Assembly: GCA_000621425.1 (NCBI GenBank)
Contig: JHYJ01000003.1
Location: 284,913-348,912, forward strand
Direction: 5' to 3'
Origin: Lachnospiraceae bacterium AB2028
GTDB taxonomy: Bacteria > Bacillota > Clostridia > Lachnospirales > Lachnospiraceae
DNA: 64,000 nt
Part shown: positions 16,438 through 24,801 of the stretch, piece after piece
How the letters are laid out: each line of letters opens with the position of its first letter
Numbering within the stretch: the first letter of the stretch is position 1
Notes under the pieces: generated by a model
The model's database searches: none
What the model saw: only the letters and a program-made list of their open reading frames with translations
What the model was told of the DNA's origin: nothing
Program-made: the position numbers and the translations under genes

Positions 16438-16461
16438 CCGACCCCGCTTACGAGAGGCCGG
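16438..16461 (-). terminator. Rho-independent terminator
   Basis: On the minus strand CCGGCCTC pairs with GGGGTCGG (two G-T pairs) across an 8-base loop, followed by seven T. It lies 23 bases beyond the stop of the membrane protein gene at 16485. Confidence 0.75.
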
Positions 16462-16484
16462 AAAAAAAGGGGAATGACGAGTAT

Positions 16485-16883
16485 TCAGTACTCTATGCCA
16501 TATACAAAGTGATTGTATAACATGAAAATATATTCACCATCACCAAACTTGAAGATCATGAAAAGTCCGGCAGCAAGAATAATCAGATGAAATAACAACC
16601 CCACGATCAAAAGTGGAATGCGGAACTTTTCTTTTACCGTAAGGAAAATCTGAATGCCGGCGAAGAAAATAAATTTTACAATAGTGAGAGTACACTCCCA
16701 ACAACCTGCACCGAAACGGTATACACTCGGATCATCCATTAGCCCATAATAGTCCTCATAAATGATGAAGTCATATCCCACGATGTCACGCAACAACCGG
16801 ATCCCGAAAAAAATCATCAAAGCAAGCAGTATAAAATCAGCTATTACGAGTAATCCTATAAGAAGTTCTTTTTTGTTTTTCAT
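16485..16883 (-). CDS. Small hypothetical membrane protein
   Basis: 132 aa with three clear hydrophobic helices (about residues 7-30, 62-82, 88-112) and two Cys in CWEC between the first and second. The ends are aromatic. It is a single gene with its own terminator. No family recognised. Confidence 0.65.
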   Translation of the reverse strand: MKNKKELLIGLLVIADFILLALMIFFGIRLLRDIVGYDFIIYEDYYGLMDDPSVYRFGAGCWECTLTIVKFIFFAGIQIFLTVKEKFRIPLLIVGLLFHLIILAAGLFMIFKFGDGEYIFMLYNHFVYGIEY

Positions 16884-17115
16884 AAAATCTCCCCCACATT
16901 TTGCATGAAAATTTATCTTCTAAAATAATATACGTTTAAATTCGAAGTTTTTATGGAGAAATTATTCACTTTTTTTGAATGAAATGTTTTATCCTATCAG
17001 AAATATAGGCTTACTGACTTTCAAAATATCATATGGACAGTTTGCTATGCTGATATTGTCCGATTGGTGATAAAATATACTGCAAAGTGTGATTATTATC
17101 GAAATGGAGGACATT

Positions 17116-18185
17116 ATGCGCATAAAAGCAGACGTTAATGAAATGCCTGAAAAATCTATTCAACCCCATAAACACAATGTTCCTGAATGCACTGAAAGTT
17201 ATTGTTGCACCACTGGTTCTTTTCTCAATAGCATCAAGTATTTCTGATTACGGAGACTTGAGATCTTTGGGCAGAATCGCAGGAAAGATTCTTGGTTTTT
17301 ATTTTGTCACATCACTTATCGCCATTGCAATAGGAATCCTCACCTGGCATATCTTCCCTATCGGTAATACAGGGCTTGAATCCATGGTCTCGGATGCTGC
17401 CAATGCCAAAATTGCAGAGGGCCAGGGCGTATCCACATCGGTCGTAGATACAATTGTAGGAATCATTCCAAGCGAGATCATTAACCCATTTATGAAAGCT
17501 GATATGCTGCAGATCATCTTCATGGCTGCAATGATAGGTATCGCTACAGGTGCACTCTCTGATAAACTGTGTTTCTTCAAAGAATTTTTAAATGACGGAT
17601 ATCTTGTTTGTTCAAAGATTACAACAATGGTCATCAGTGTGATGCCTGTTGCGATCTTCTGCTCAATGGCAAAGATGGTCATTTCCACGAATATTGAATC
17701 CCTTTTATCAGTTCTGACCTGGGTTCCGACAATCTATTTCGGAGACCTGTTAATGCTTACAGTTTACGGCCTGATGATCCTTATACTTGCCGGAATCAAT
17801 CCGCTTACCTTCTTTAAAAAATACTTCACTTCCTTTGGGCGCAACGATAAACATGGATGGCAGTTGTATAACACAAATGATAAGCGCGCTGTTCATAGCA
17901 AAGATATTTGGTATCCCTGTTACAGCATCAGTGATCCTGCAGCTTGCACTTACGATCTTTATACTGTCTGTGGGAGCTCCCGGTGTACCCGGCGGAGCCC
18001 TTGTATGTATATCACTTCTTTTACCTCAGATCGGTATACCGGCAGAAGCCATCAGTATCATCATGGGTCTTTACTCCCTGGTAAGTATGATGCTGACAGC
18101 AACCAACGTGACGGGCGATGCCGTAGTCACTTTGATAGTCGCTAAATCCGAGGATCAGGTGGACATGAAAACATATGCGTCATGA
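17116..18185 (+). pseudogene. Broken dicarboxylate/amino acid:cation symporter
   Basis: GGAGG precedes ATG at 17116, but that frame stops soon. Symporter sequence starts one frame over at 17138 (FLNALKVIVAPLVLFSIA), lacking the first two helices of the family. It continues to NPLTFFKKYFTS near 17830 and then resumes in another frame as SLPLGATINMDGS through to VDMKTYAS at 18185. The serine-rich segment that normally lies between those two points, about 30-35 residues, is missing, so an internal deletion has also shifted the frame. The intact family (DAACS, GltP/DctA type) has about 400 residues and imports C4-dicarboxylates or glutamate. This copy cannot make a working carrier. Confidence 0.85.
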
Positions 18186-18187
18186 TA

Positions 18188-18208
18188 ATATGACACCGTC
18201 ATATTTTT
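18188..18208 (+). terminator. Rho-independent terminator after the symporter pseudogene
   Basis: ATATGAC-ACC-GTCATAT followed by TTTTC, three bases beyond the stop. Confidence 0.65.
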
Positions 18209-18286
18209 CGCGGTTTTTGTAAACGAAAGGTTTTTCCTTATTGGGAAATTGAACCTTTGGATCAGGTTTGCTTCATCAAAGAATTA

Positions 18287-18315
18287 TTGAAAATTTATTC
18301 TTTTTTTTGTATTAT
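18287..18315 (+). promoter_or_regulatory. Vegetative promoter
   Basis: TTGAAA and TATTAT with 17 bases between. Predicted start near 18322, 28 bases before the ATG at 18350, which is preceded by AAAGGAG. Confidence 0.65.
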
Positions 18316-18349
18316 TTGCTGGTTAGAAAATTTCTAAAAGGAGCAGACA

Positions 18350-18877
18350 ATGAATACTTCAGTTATAAAAAATGTTAAATTCGCAACAATCATTAATATA
18401 GTTTTTGTAGTCACATCATTAATATATGTATTGTTATCGCTAGCATATTTCCTGGCTATGGGTAATACGTTGATCAATGGCAACGAATACGAGATGCTGG
18501 GATTCATCTTCGGGCTTATCGGTTTGCCCGTTGTTATTGTTTATATGATCATTCCGATATTTAGAATTATTATTCTGATCTGTAATGTAAAATTAAGTAA
18601 GAAAATCAAAACCGGCGAAAAAACAAAAGGCTTAAGAGTTTCCACCGGAGTTATGCAGATAATAGACGCTGTTGCTTCGTTTGTTGTAGTCAATTTTACC
18701 ACTACTGTTGGTATTATGTTTTTAGCTGATTCACTTCAGGCAGTTTTCGGAGATGGCCGCTTATACAGTACAGTATACTGTCTTATTTTATTTACTTTCG
18801 GTATTATTTCAGCGGTTAAAGGCATAATGCAGATCGTCTCTGCGGTTCTGCTTTTTAAAATAAAGGATAATGAGTAA
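18350..18877 (+). CDS. Hypothetical four-helix membrane protein
   Basis: 175 aa with four strongly hydrophobic segments (about residues 12-38, 50-77, 103-130, 143-168) and a basic loop KLSKKIKTGEKTKG between the second and third. Good ribosome site and own promoter. The layout suggests a compact four-helix membrane protein. No motif points to a substrate or role. Confidence 0.7.
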   Translation: MNTSVIKNVKFATIINIVFVVTSLIYVLLSLAYFLAMGNTLINGNEYEMLGFIFGLIGLPVVIVYMIIPIFRIIILICNVKLSKKIKTGEKTKGLRVSTGVMQIIDAVASFVVVNFTTTVGIMFLADSLQAVFGDGRLYSTVYCLILFTFGIISAVKGIMQIVSAVLLFKIKDNE

Positions 18878-18902
18878 GACAGGTGACGATTCTCCTGTCT
18901 TA
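18875..18902. terminator. Hairpin between convergent genes
   Basis: TAAGACAGG pairs with CCTGTCTTA, with the stop codon of the plus-strand gene inside the stem. The tail is only weakly T-rich. It probably serves both the membrane protein gene and hicB. Confidence 0.55.
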
Positions 18903-18912
18903 TTACCACGCA

Positions 18913-19311
18913 TCATACCAGTTCCAACTTTTCCTTTAATGCATCCTGAAGAACTTGGGAAAAGTTCACGCCTGCTGCCTCTGCCTTAATATTCAGCCAC
19001 TCAGGAATGGAAAGAGTTTTCTTAACGGCTCTGTTGCTCACTTTCTTGGCATATTCGATAGTATCAGCCTTGATAAAATTGACAAACTCTACTTTTTTTA
19101 ACTTGATACTTTCCGCTTTAGAAGGACTCGGTATCTCTTTTCCCTCTTCCTCAAGATGCCAGAGCATCAGGCCTAATGCGTCTTCCGCCATAAAGATTGC
19201 ATCTTCAAGACTGTCTCCGCAGGCATAGCATCCCTCTATATCCTTAAAAAACACGGAATAACCGCCACCTTTTTCCGGACTAAATACTGCCGGATAAACA
19301 TATCTTGCCAT
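18913..19311 (-). CDS. hicB: HicB antitoxin
   Basis: 132 aa. The N-terminal half is the HicB RNase-H-like partial fold (YPAVFSPEKGGGYSVFFKDIEGCYACGDSLEDA), followed by a C-terminal ribbon-helix-helix DNA-binding part (TLSIPEWLNIKAEAAGVNFS). It neutralises HicA and represses the operon. GGAGG upstream of the ATG overlaps the end of hicA, so the two are coupled. Order hicA-hicB is the usual one. Confidence 0.92.
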   Translation of the reverse strand: MARYVYPAVFSPEKGGGYSVFFKDIEGCYACGDSLEDAIFMAEDALGLMLWHLEEEGKEIPSPSKAESIKLKKVEFVNFIKADTIEYAKKVSNRAVKKTLSIPEWLNIKAEAAGVNFSQVLQDALKEKLELV

Positions 19312-19320
19312 ACTGCCTCC

Positions 19321-19506
19321 TTATTTCAATCCTGCATCTTTCATAATACTTTCTGCTGTTCCTGTTTTTATTTCTTTCGCACCATGTCTTGGCACAACAA
19401 ATGTTCTTCCGGTAACCGGACTGTACCAAATATCATGATTACCTCCACTTCGTATGCGATAGCAACTAGCCTTTTTAAGCAGCTTAATAAGTTCGGAAGT
19501 TTTCAC
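19321..19506 (-). CDS. hicA: HicA mRNA interferase toxin
   Basis: 61 aa from the GTG at 19504-19506, starting VKTSELIKLLKKA. The GTG start gives the normal HicA length and lies about 13 bases after the predicted transcription start; an upstream extension would begin inside the promoter. The catalytic His is visible in GGNHDIWYSP, followed by the conserved VVPRHG strand. HicA folds as a double-stranded RNA-binding-like domain and cuts mRNA. The spacing between AGGAGAG and GTG is short, so translation may be weak, as is usual for toxins. Confidence 0.9.
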   Translation of the reverse strand: MKTSELIKLLKKASCYRIRSGGNHDIWYSPVTGRTFVVPRHGAKEIKTGTAESIMKDAGLK

Positions 19507-19522
19507 CTCTCCTTCTCTCTTT

Positions 19523-19551
19523 ATACTACTACGTAATATTACGTATGTCAA
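19523..19551 (-). promoter_or_regulatory. hicAB promoter with built-in palindromic operator
   Basis: TTGACA and TAGTAT on the minus strand are 17 bases apart. Almost the entire spacer is a perfect 16-bp palindrome, TACGTAATATTACGTA (19530-19545). A repressor bound there, most likely HicB, would block polymerase directly. Confidence 0.75.
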
Positions 19552-19714
19552 CACGCTACACTTACAGATACTTTAAGGAATGTAATTCTACGCATATGCC
19601 CTAATATTGAATAACATTCAAAAAAGCTTATACATCATTTCTAAAATCCGTGAATTCCGACTGAATAGTCTCGAATAAAGAAATCACAGAACCTATACAC
19701 TTACAAGAATTCTC

Positions 19715-20809
19715 CTACTGCAATACCGCCTGCTCATAGAAATCTAAAAACTCCTTGAACATTTCCTCATCCAAACGTCCGCTCCACCTAGCATGGTCAA
19801 GATTCTCCGTAATGTAGTCAGCCTTATCCTTTATGAAGCGGTCCTTGTTTTCTTTAGCCCTGTAATCGTAATCAAGAGTCTTCAGCCAGCTGTAAAACTC
19901 CGCATCAAATTCATCTACATAAGTATCATCCGGATCGGAAAATATATCACTGTGGCCCCTGTCCTCAAAGTGAACAAATGTGAAACGTGGATCATCCTTG
20001 TATTTTTCATGATACTTATCATAGCCGTAACCGATTTCTATCACACTGTCGTCCTCGCTATGAACTATCATCACCTTGCATTTTGAAGCCTCAAAACCGT
20101 CCATTGCAGTATTTGTCGCATACTTTCCGAACTTAATACTCTCATGTATCCTGATAAAAGGCGTCATTAAATAAATTGCATCACCGGCCTGGGACTTTCC
20201 GCCTGACTCAAACATATCTGATGAGCGATTAAAACCTGAACATTCAATAACTGCACTGACCTCAGGATGATAATTGAGAACACTGCATACACTGTACCCA
20301 CCCCAGCTGTGTCCGAAAAGAACAATGGGCAGATCAGGAATGTCAGAATTTTCTTCAACAAAAGAAATGGCATGCTCAAGGTCTATCACACCCTGCGGCA
20401 CACCGCCGACACCTTCGCCTTCACTTTTATCCGAACCGGTAGCATCATAGGCAAAAACATAGTAACCGTTCTTTGCAAAATAATATGCACAGTCCATATA
20501 AGAATTGTGGCCGCCGCCAAACCCATGCGCAATAACCACTATCCCGTGCTGGTCTTCACCCACACTGTACAGACAGCCGGCCAGCATCTGTCCTTTATCG
20601 GAAGGAAATGAATATTCGGTACAGTTCAGTCCGTCGAAATCCTCCACCCGCAGCATCAGTGGCTCATATGTTTCGCAACGTACATTTATATTTTCATCAT
20701 ACAGATACACGCTTAATCCCCACCAGCCGGCAACCAGCAGGATGAAGATGCTAAGAACTGCAACAGCAGAAATTATGATTATTTTCTTTATTGATCTTTT
20801 CTTTTCCAT
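19715..20809 (-). CDS. Membrane-anchored alpha/beta hydrolase
   Basis: 364 aa. A basic N-terminus and one hydrophobic helix (about 10-32) anchor it to the membrane. The hydrolase fold follows, with oxyanion-region HGFGGGHNSY, nucleophile elbow GHSWGG (Ser in the middle), an acidic residue in HSEDDSVI and a late His in EDRGHSD, completing a Ser-Asp-His triad. Resembles serine aminopeptidase S33/lysophospholipase-like proteins. Substrate unknown. It lies 45 bases after the ABC exporter gene on the same strand, with a 21-base repeat between. Confidence 0.85.
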   Translation of the reverse strand: MEKKRSIKKIIIISAVAVLSIFILLVAGWWGLSVYLYDENINVRCETYEPLMLRVEDFDGLNCTEYSFPSDKGQMLAGCLYSVGEDQHGIVVIAHGFGGGHNSYMDCAYYFAKNGYYVFAYDATGSDKSEGEGVGGVPQGVIDLEHAISFVEENSDIPDLPIVLFGHSWGGYSVCSVLNYHPEVSAVIECSGFNRSSDMFESGGKSQAGDAIYLMTPFIRIHESIKFGKYATNTAMDGFEASKCKVMIVHSEDDSVIEIGYGYDKYHEKYKDDPRFTFVHFEDRGHSDIFSDPDDTYVDEFDAEFYSWLKTLDYDYRAKENKDRFIKDKADYITENLDHARWSGRLDEEMFKEFLDFYEQAVLQ

Positions 20810-20831
20810 TACTTAAAATTATTGGACTTTT

Positions 20832-20852
20832 AGTCCAAAGGGGCTGACCCCA
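20832..20852. repeat. 21-base repeat, copy 2
   Basis: Differs from 16326-16346 at one base. Here the dyad is GGGG-CTGA-CCCC and it is joined to another hairpin, TTGGACT-TTT-AGTCCAA. It lies just upstream of the hydrolase start. Confidence 0.55.
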
Positions 20853-20854
20853 AT

Positions 20855-22588
20855 TCAGATTGCACTCAGCTGCATCCTGTAATATTTCTCGTAGATTCCA
20901 TCCTGCTTTATAAGTTCTTTGTGAGTACCACGCTCACGGATGCCTTCGCTGTCAAGGACGATAATCTCATCAGCACCAAGTATTGTTGACAGTCTGTGGG
21001 CAATGGTTATGGTTGTCCTTCCGTGCGCAAGCTTTTCAAGGCTGTCCTGAATGAAACGCTCACTCTCATTATCAAGAGCACTCGTTGCTTCATCAAGGAT
21101 CAGTATGGGAGGATTCTTCAAAAATACCCTCGCTATGGCAATACGCTGCTTCTGTCCACCGGAAAGCCTTGCTCCTCTTTCACCAACCTCAGTGTCGAGT
21201 CCATCCGGAAGTTCATTTATCAGATCAATAAGATCTGCTTCCTCTGCAGCCTTTAGTATATCTTCATCAGATGCCCCCGGTCTTCCGTATGCAATATTAT
21301 CCCGGATCGTTCCATTAAAGAGATATACATCCTGCTGGACTATGCCGATGAAGGAACGGAGTGACTTCTGCGTCACGTCACGTACATCAGTCCCGTCAAT
21401 TTTTACACATCCTTCCGACACATCATAAAATCTTGGCAGAAGTGAACACAATGTCGTCTTGCCTCCACCGGAAGGACCGACTATCGCTACTGATTTTCCG
21501 GCCTCTATATGCAGGTCTATATTTCTTAATACTTTTTCCACACCTTCATATGAAAAACTTACATTCTCATAATCAATAACACCTTTCACTTCAGTGAGTT
21601 CTTTGGCATCAGGCGAATCATGTATCTCAGGCACCGTGTCCATTACTTCGCTGAACCGCCCAAATCCCGCAAGTCCCTTCTGCAGCTGTTCGGTAAATTC
21701 AACGAACACATTTATCGGATTGATGAATATGCTTATGTAAAGAGCATATATGGCCAGATCCTCTCCGGAAAGCGATCCTCTCGCGATCAGGAAACCTCCG
21801 ACAATAAGGACAGTTATATACATCATTCCTTCAAACAGGTTATTCCCGGAAAAGAACAATGCCATCTGCTTGTAGTTATCCTTTTTTGAGGCAAGGAAAG
21901 CGAGATTGCTCCTTTCAAATTTTTCCTTCTCGATATCCTCCCCCGCAAAAGACTTAACCACACGGATGCCGGCAAGTGTATCCTGCAGAGAAGAATTGAT
22001 ACCTGCCACTTTGACCCTGTTGTCATCAAATGTAGCACGCATCCTCCTGTTCTGACTGACAGTAAAAATTGCCATGCATATAGCCATAAAGGCAAGGCAG
22101 CATGTCATAGGCACATTTATATACATCAGAATTATAAACGAACCGATAAGCTTAATAACTGAAATGAAGATATTTTCCGGCCCGTGGTGTGCAAGCTCCG
22201 ATATGTCAAAAAGATCCGAAACAAGCTTCGACATCATCTCGCCCGTATTATGGGAATCGTAATATGAAAAAGAAAAGGCTTCGAACCTTTCAAAAAGATC
22301 CTGGCGCATCTTCGATTCCATCTTTGCCCCCATCATATGTCCCTGGTAGGCTACATACCACCGGCATATGGATCTTATTACATAAAGTATAATAAGAACT
22401 ACAGCTATGATCCCAAGCTTTGAAAGGATTTCCTCCGGTGACTTAAGGAACAGTGTCGACCGAAGTACACGGAGAAACTGCGGAAAAGCGAGATCAATCA
22501 GAGAAAGCACCGTCGCACAAAGAAGGTCCAATAAAAAAACTCCGATATATGGCTTGTAATATGGTATAAACTTCTTGATCAGCTTCAT
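20855..22588 (-). CDS. ABC exporter, fused membrane and ATPase domains
   Basis: 577 aa half-transporter. Six-helix exporter domain at about 1-320, then the nucleotide-binding domain: Walker A GPSGGGKTT at 371-379, Q-loop near 418, signature LSGGQ at 475-479, Walker B ILILDE at 495-500 and switch His531. It acts as a homodimer or with another half, moving lipids or drugs outward (MsbA/LmrA type). It follows a TetR gene with overlapping stop and start, so it is probably a drug or flavin-related efflux pump controlled by that regulator. Confidence 0.93.
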   Translation of the reverse strand: MKLIKKFIPYYKPYIGVFLLDLLCATVLSLIDLAFPQFLRVLRSTLFLKSPEEILSKLGIIAVVLIILYVIRSICRWYVAYQGHMMGAKMESKMRQDLFERFEAFSFSYYDSHNTGEMMSKLVSDLFDISELAHHGPENIFISVIKLIGSFIILMYINVPMTCCLAFMAICMAIFTVSQNRRMRATFDDNRVKVAGINSSLQDTLAGIRVVKSFAGEDIEKEKFERSNLAFLASKKDNYKQMALFFSGNNLFEGMMYITVLIVGGFLIARGSLSGEDLAIYALYISIFINPINVFVEFTEQLQKGLAGFGRFSEVMDTVPEIHDSPDAKELTEVKGVIDYENVSFSYEGVEKVLRNIDLHIEAGKSVAIVGPSGGGKTTLCSLLPRFYDVSEGCVKIDGTDVRDVTQKSLRSFIGIVQQDVYLFNGTIRDNIAYGRPGASDEDILKAAEEADLIDLINELPDGLDTEVGERGARLSGGQKQRIAIARVFLKNPPILILDEATSALDNESERFIQDSLEKLAHGRTTITIAHRLSTILGADEIIVLDSEGIRERGTHKELIKQDGIYEKYYRMQLSAI

Positions 22589-23238
22589 TATTTATTACCT
22601 ATCTCTTTGTTAAAAATCGAATTGTATATATCTTCGAATTTTTTCCCTGAAACATCAACACCGATATCACTAAGCTGCCTCATGCCCATATCATAGATCA
22701 TACGGCAGGCTGCCGCCCTGGGCATCCGGTAATTGTCGAACATCATCATTACTGCAAGACCATGTGTATATATGACTGTATCCTGTACGGCACGACCTAC
22801 TTTTTCCTCAGGTAATCCGTACCGGTCAGCGATCAGCCTGACTGCATCGTCATCAAACTGCGTCGAAAATATGCTAGCATCACCGCCGACCTGCTCACCT
22901 ATCGTATCAATGGGCGAATCCACGTTTACAAACCTGAATACATTCGGATAATCACAGGCCGTGGAAATATAGCGGACGCCGGTAATGAAAAAAGCATCCA
23001 ATGCATCCCTGCCCTCCATATCCGAAAAGAGCTGGCCAAACATACGCTTGCCCGCATACTCATACAGTTCTTTTTTAAGTTCCGTCATACTTCCGAACTG
23101 CCATGATATGGGCTGGGTGGAACAGTCAAGTTTCGCCGCAAGATTTTTTATAGCAACGGCTCCAATGCCTGATTCATCAAGCAGTTCATAGGCTGCTTCC
23201 ATAATCATCTCTTTTGTGATCCTGGTCTTTCTTCCCAT
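22588..23238 (-). CDS. TetR family transcriptional regulator
   Basis: 216 aa. N-terminal helix-turn-helix domain with the TetR layout (RITKEMIMEAAYELLDESG, then AIKNLAAKLDCSTQPISWQF). The C-terminal ligand domain is variable. Its last base is the first base of the exporter start codon, a sign of coupling. It probably represses its own operon; a perfect 18-bp palindrome upstream of the first gene (24447-24464) is the likely operator. Confidence 0.88.
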   Translation of the reverse strand: MGRKTRITKEMIMEAAYELLDESGIGAVAIKNLAAKLDCSTQPISWQFGSMTELKKELYEYAGKRMFGQLFSDMEGRDALDAFFITGVRYISTACDYPNVFRFVNVDSPIDTIGEQVGGDASIFSTQFDDDAVRLIADRYGLPEEKVGRAVQDTVIYTHGLAVMMMFDNYRMPRAAACRMIYDMGMRQLSDIGVDVSGKKFEDIYNSIFNKEIGNK

Positions 23239-23261
23239 TGGCAGGTCTCCTGTAGTATTTT

Positions 23262-23909
23262 TTAATACGGCCGGTAGTCAAGCGGCTTCGTACAGCCCCA
23301 TTTAAGTGCTGTATTTTTAAAACCGTTTTTTACAACAGTCTTAAACATTATACCAATAAAGATGCGCATTGGTGCAGAAAAAACTTCAGGTCCTGTAAAG
23401 GCCCGGCATTTTTCCGACAGAAAGTTTCCTTCCTTTCCAAACTCCACTCCCATTTCTTTATAGCGCAGGGTGAGTCTTTCCTGCTGTTTTCCTTCGAACA
23501 TTCTTATGCTGAAATTATCGCCTTTAACAAGCGTTCCTACATATTTACATCCCAGCCTTTCCGCAAGCATTTCCAGATATTCTTCGCCGCATCTAAGCTG
23601 GATACCTTCAGCAAATCCGCTCTGAAGTATAAAAGACATTTTTGAATCATCATTCTTTGGTGTCAAAGTTTCCAAGAATTCCATAAGCAGTCCGGGGATA
23701 CACTCCACATAAAGGGGGAGAGCGATAAGAATATTTTCATTTCTGTCAAAAGCTGCCCTTATACTGTCCCACTGCTTCCTGTCGGAAACTTCATACTGCT
23801 CAAAGGTGCAGCCGGTCTCACTTAAGCCTGCAGTGAATTTTTCGAGTATCTTGTCCGTATTGCTGTATTGCTTCACTCTGGGACTTCCATTTATTATCAG
23901 TACATGCAT
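23262..23909 (-). CDS. NADPH-dependent FMN reductase / flavodoxin-like protein
   Basis: 215 aa with the flavodoxin-like opening HVLIINGSPR at residues 2-11 (phosphate-binding loop GSPR) and the ALPLYVECIPGLLMEFLE strand-helix that forms the flavin site. Likely binds FMN. It overlaps the upstream flavoprotein gene by 13 bases. The tail is Lys/Arg rich and not typical. Together the pair suggests a quinone or nitro-compound reductase system cotranscribed with an exporter. Confidence 0.8.
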   Translation of the reverse strand: MHVLIINGSPRVKQYSNTDKILEKFTAGLSETGCTFEQYEVSDRKQWDSIRAAFDRNENILIALPLYVECIPGLLMEFLETLTPKNDDSKMSFILQSGFAEGIQLRCGEEYLEMLAERLGCKYVGTLVKGDNFSIRMFEGKQQERLTLRYKEMGVEFGKEGNFLSEKCRAFTGPEVFSAPMRIFIGIMFKTVVKNGFKNTALKWGCTKPLDYRPY

Positions 23910-24403
23910 GATACCGCCTCCTTTAACTCTTCTGTATTGAATACTCCTAATGAGTGACAGTCAAAATTCAGTGTTGCCCGCTCATTCCATCTCTTCAGAT
24001 ATTCCCGGTCAGCCTCGCCCTTATAAATGATCCCAATATCCGTCCGTCTGTCGTAACGCATCACATGCCGCATCTGCCCTTCCTTAAAACAGAGGTACAT
24101 GGTGGCTAAAGGAATCAGCCGGTCGTATATGTTTTTCCCTTTGTGGTCAAGGAAACCCAGGGCGGTATCCGAGATCACCCAGAGCTGGTCTGCATGGACG
24201 ATTTTTTTAAAGATCTCCGGGAAGTCATCCTTCACGGTACATTCCCCCGGGGTTTTCAGCCAGCAGTGGTTACAGCCGATGCAGTTCCCCATCCTGAGTT
24301 CGCCGGCCTCCACCACCTCGGCTGTAATGCCTTTGGCATTCATATCATTCCTTAAAATCTCAGTTATCTCCCGATCTGTAGTTGTATTGAGTACCAGAAT
24401 CAT
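23897..24403 (-). CDS. Flavodoxin family NAD(P)H-dependent oxidoreductase
   Basis: 168 aa. Flavodoxin-like fold with the motif GNCIGCNHCWLKTPGECTVKDD, common in a group of clostridial flavin reductases, followed by LWVISDTALGFLDHKGKNIYD. First gene of the four-gene operon (two flavoproteins, TetR, ABC exporter). GAAGGGAG precedes the ATG. Probable cytoplasmic electron-transfer enzyme. Substrate unknown. Confidence 0.82.
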   Translation of the reverse strand: MILVLNTTTDREITEILRNDMNAKGITAEVVEAGELRMGNCIGCNHCWLKTPGECTVKDDFPEIFKKIVHADQLWVISDTALGFLDHKGKNIYDRLIPLATMYLCFKEGQMRHVMRYDRRTDIGIIYKGEADREYLKRWNERATLNFDCHSLGVFNTEELKEAVSCMY

Positions 24404-24446
24404 GATTGCTCCCTTCTGCCATATGCTAATTGGCTTGGATATTTTA

Positions 24447-24464
24447 ATATAAATGCATTTATAT
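24447..24464. promoter_or_regulatory. 18-bp palindrome, probable TetR operator
   Basis: ATATAAATGCATTTATAT is a perfect palindrome 44-61 bases upstream of the first operon gene, in the expected promoter zone. TetR proteins bind such sites as dimers. The assignment to the TetR encoded in the operon is inference. Confidence 0.5.
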
Positions 24465-24542
24465 AAACATATTTATATTATTATTCCGGGTGGGAAAATT
24501 GTCAAGAGAATTATTATTCCATTATATTTTCTTGAGAAAGAT

Positions 24543-24734
24543 ATGGCAGATAACGCCGACAAGATCCTTGATATGATGAAGGCCCAGGAGCAGAAAACTA
24601 CGGAGGCAATTGAGACTATGGAGGCGGGACTGGCCCATCTTCAAAAGAAGATCCGCTTTTACTCCAAGGTAAGCGAATCCGTCAAAACCGGCTCGCCCCT
24701 TCCAAAGTGGGAAGATGTAAATCCGAAGGAGTGA
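24543..24734 (+). CDS. Small helical protein, resembles a MerR C-terminal tail
   Basis: 63 aa starting at ATG 24543 (MADNADKILDMMKAQEQKTT), almost entirely charged amphipathic helix. The pattern resembles the C-terminal dimerisation helix of MerR regulators without the DNA-binding domain. The frame is open further upstream to 24453, but that start lies in the operator zone of the opposite operon. No good ribosome site is seen. It may be a MerR remnant. A strong terminator follows. Confidence 0.45.
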   Translation: MADNADKILDMMKAQEQKTTEAIETMEAGLAHLQKKIRFYSKVSESVKTGSPLPKWEDVNPKE

Positions 24735-24765
24735 TCCACTTCCTATATTAATATAGAAGAAATAA

Positions 24766-24795
24766 CGAAGAGTGCAGATAATTCTGCACTCTTCG
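24766..24795. terminator. Strong bidirectional terminator
   Basis: Perfect 13-bp stem CGAAGAGTGCAGA with TCTGCACTCTTCG and a 4-base loop, followed by TTGTTTTT on the plus strand and TTATTTC on the minus strand. It lies between convergent genes. Confidence 0.9.
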
Positions 24796-24801
24796 TTGTT
24801 T

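Noticed and set aside
17787-18185. A separate plus-strand gene of 132 codons
   Set aside because: From SLPLGATINMDGS on it is the C-terminal end of the same dicarboxylate symporter in another frame, so it belongs to the pseudogene.
24453-24542. Earlier start for the small helical protein at 24543
   Set aside because: It would begin inside the palindrome and promoter zone of the opposite operon and lacks a ribosome site.
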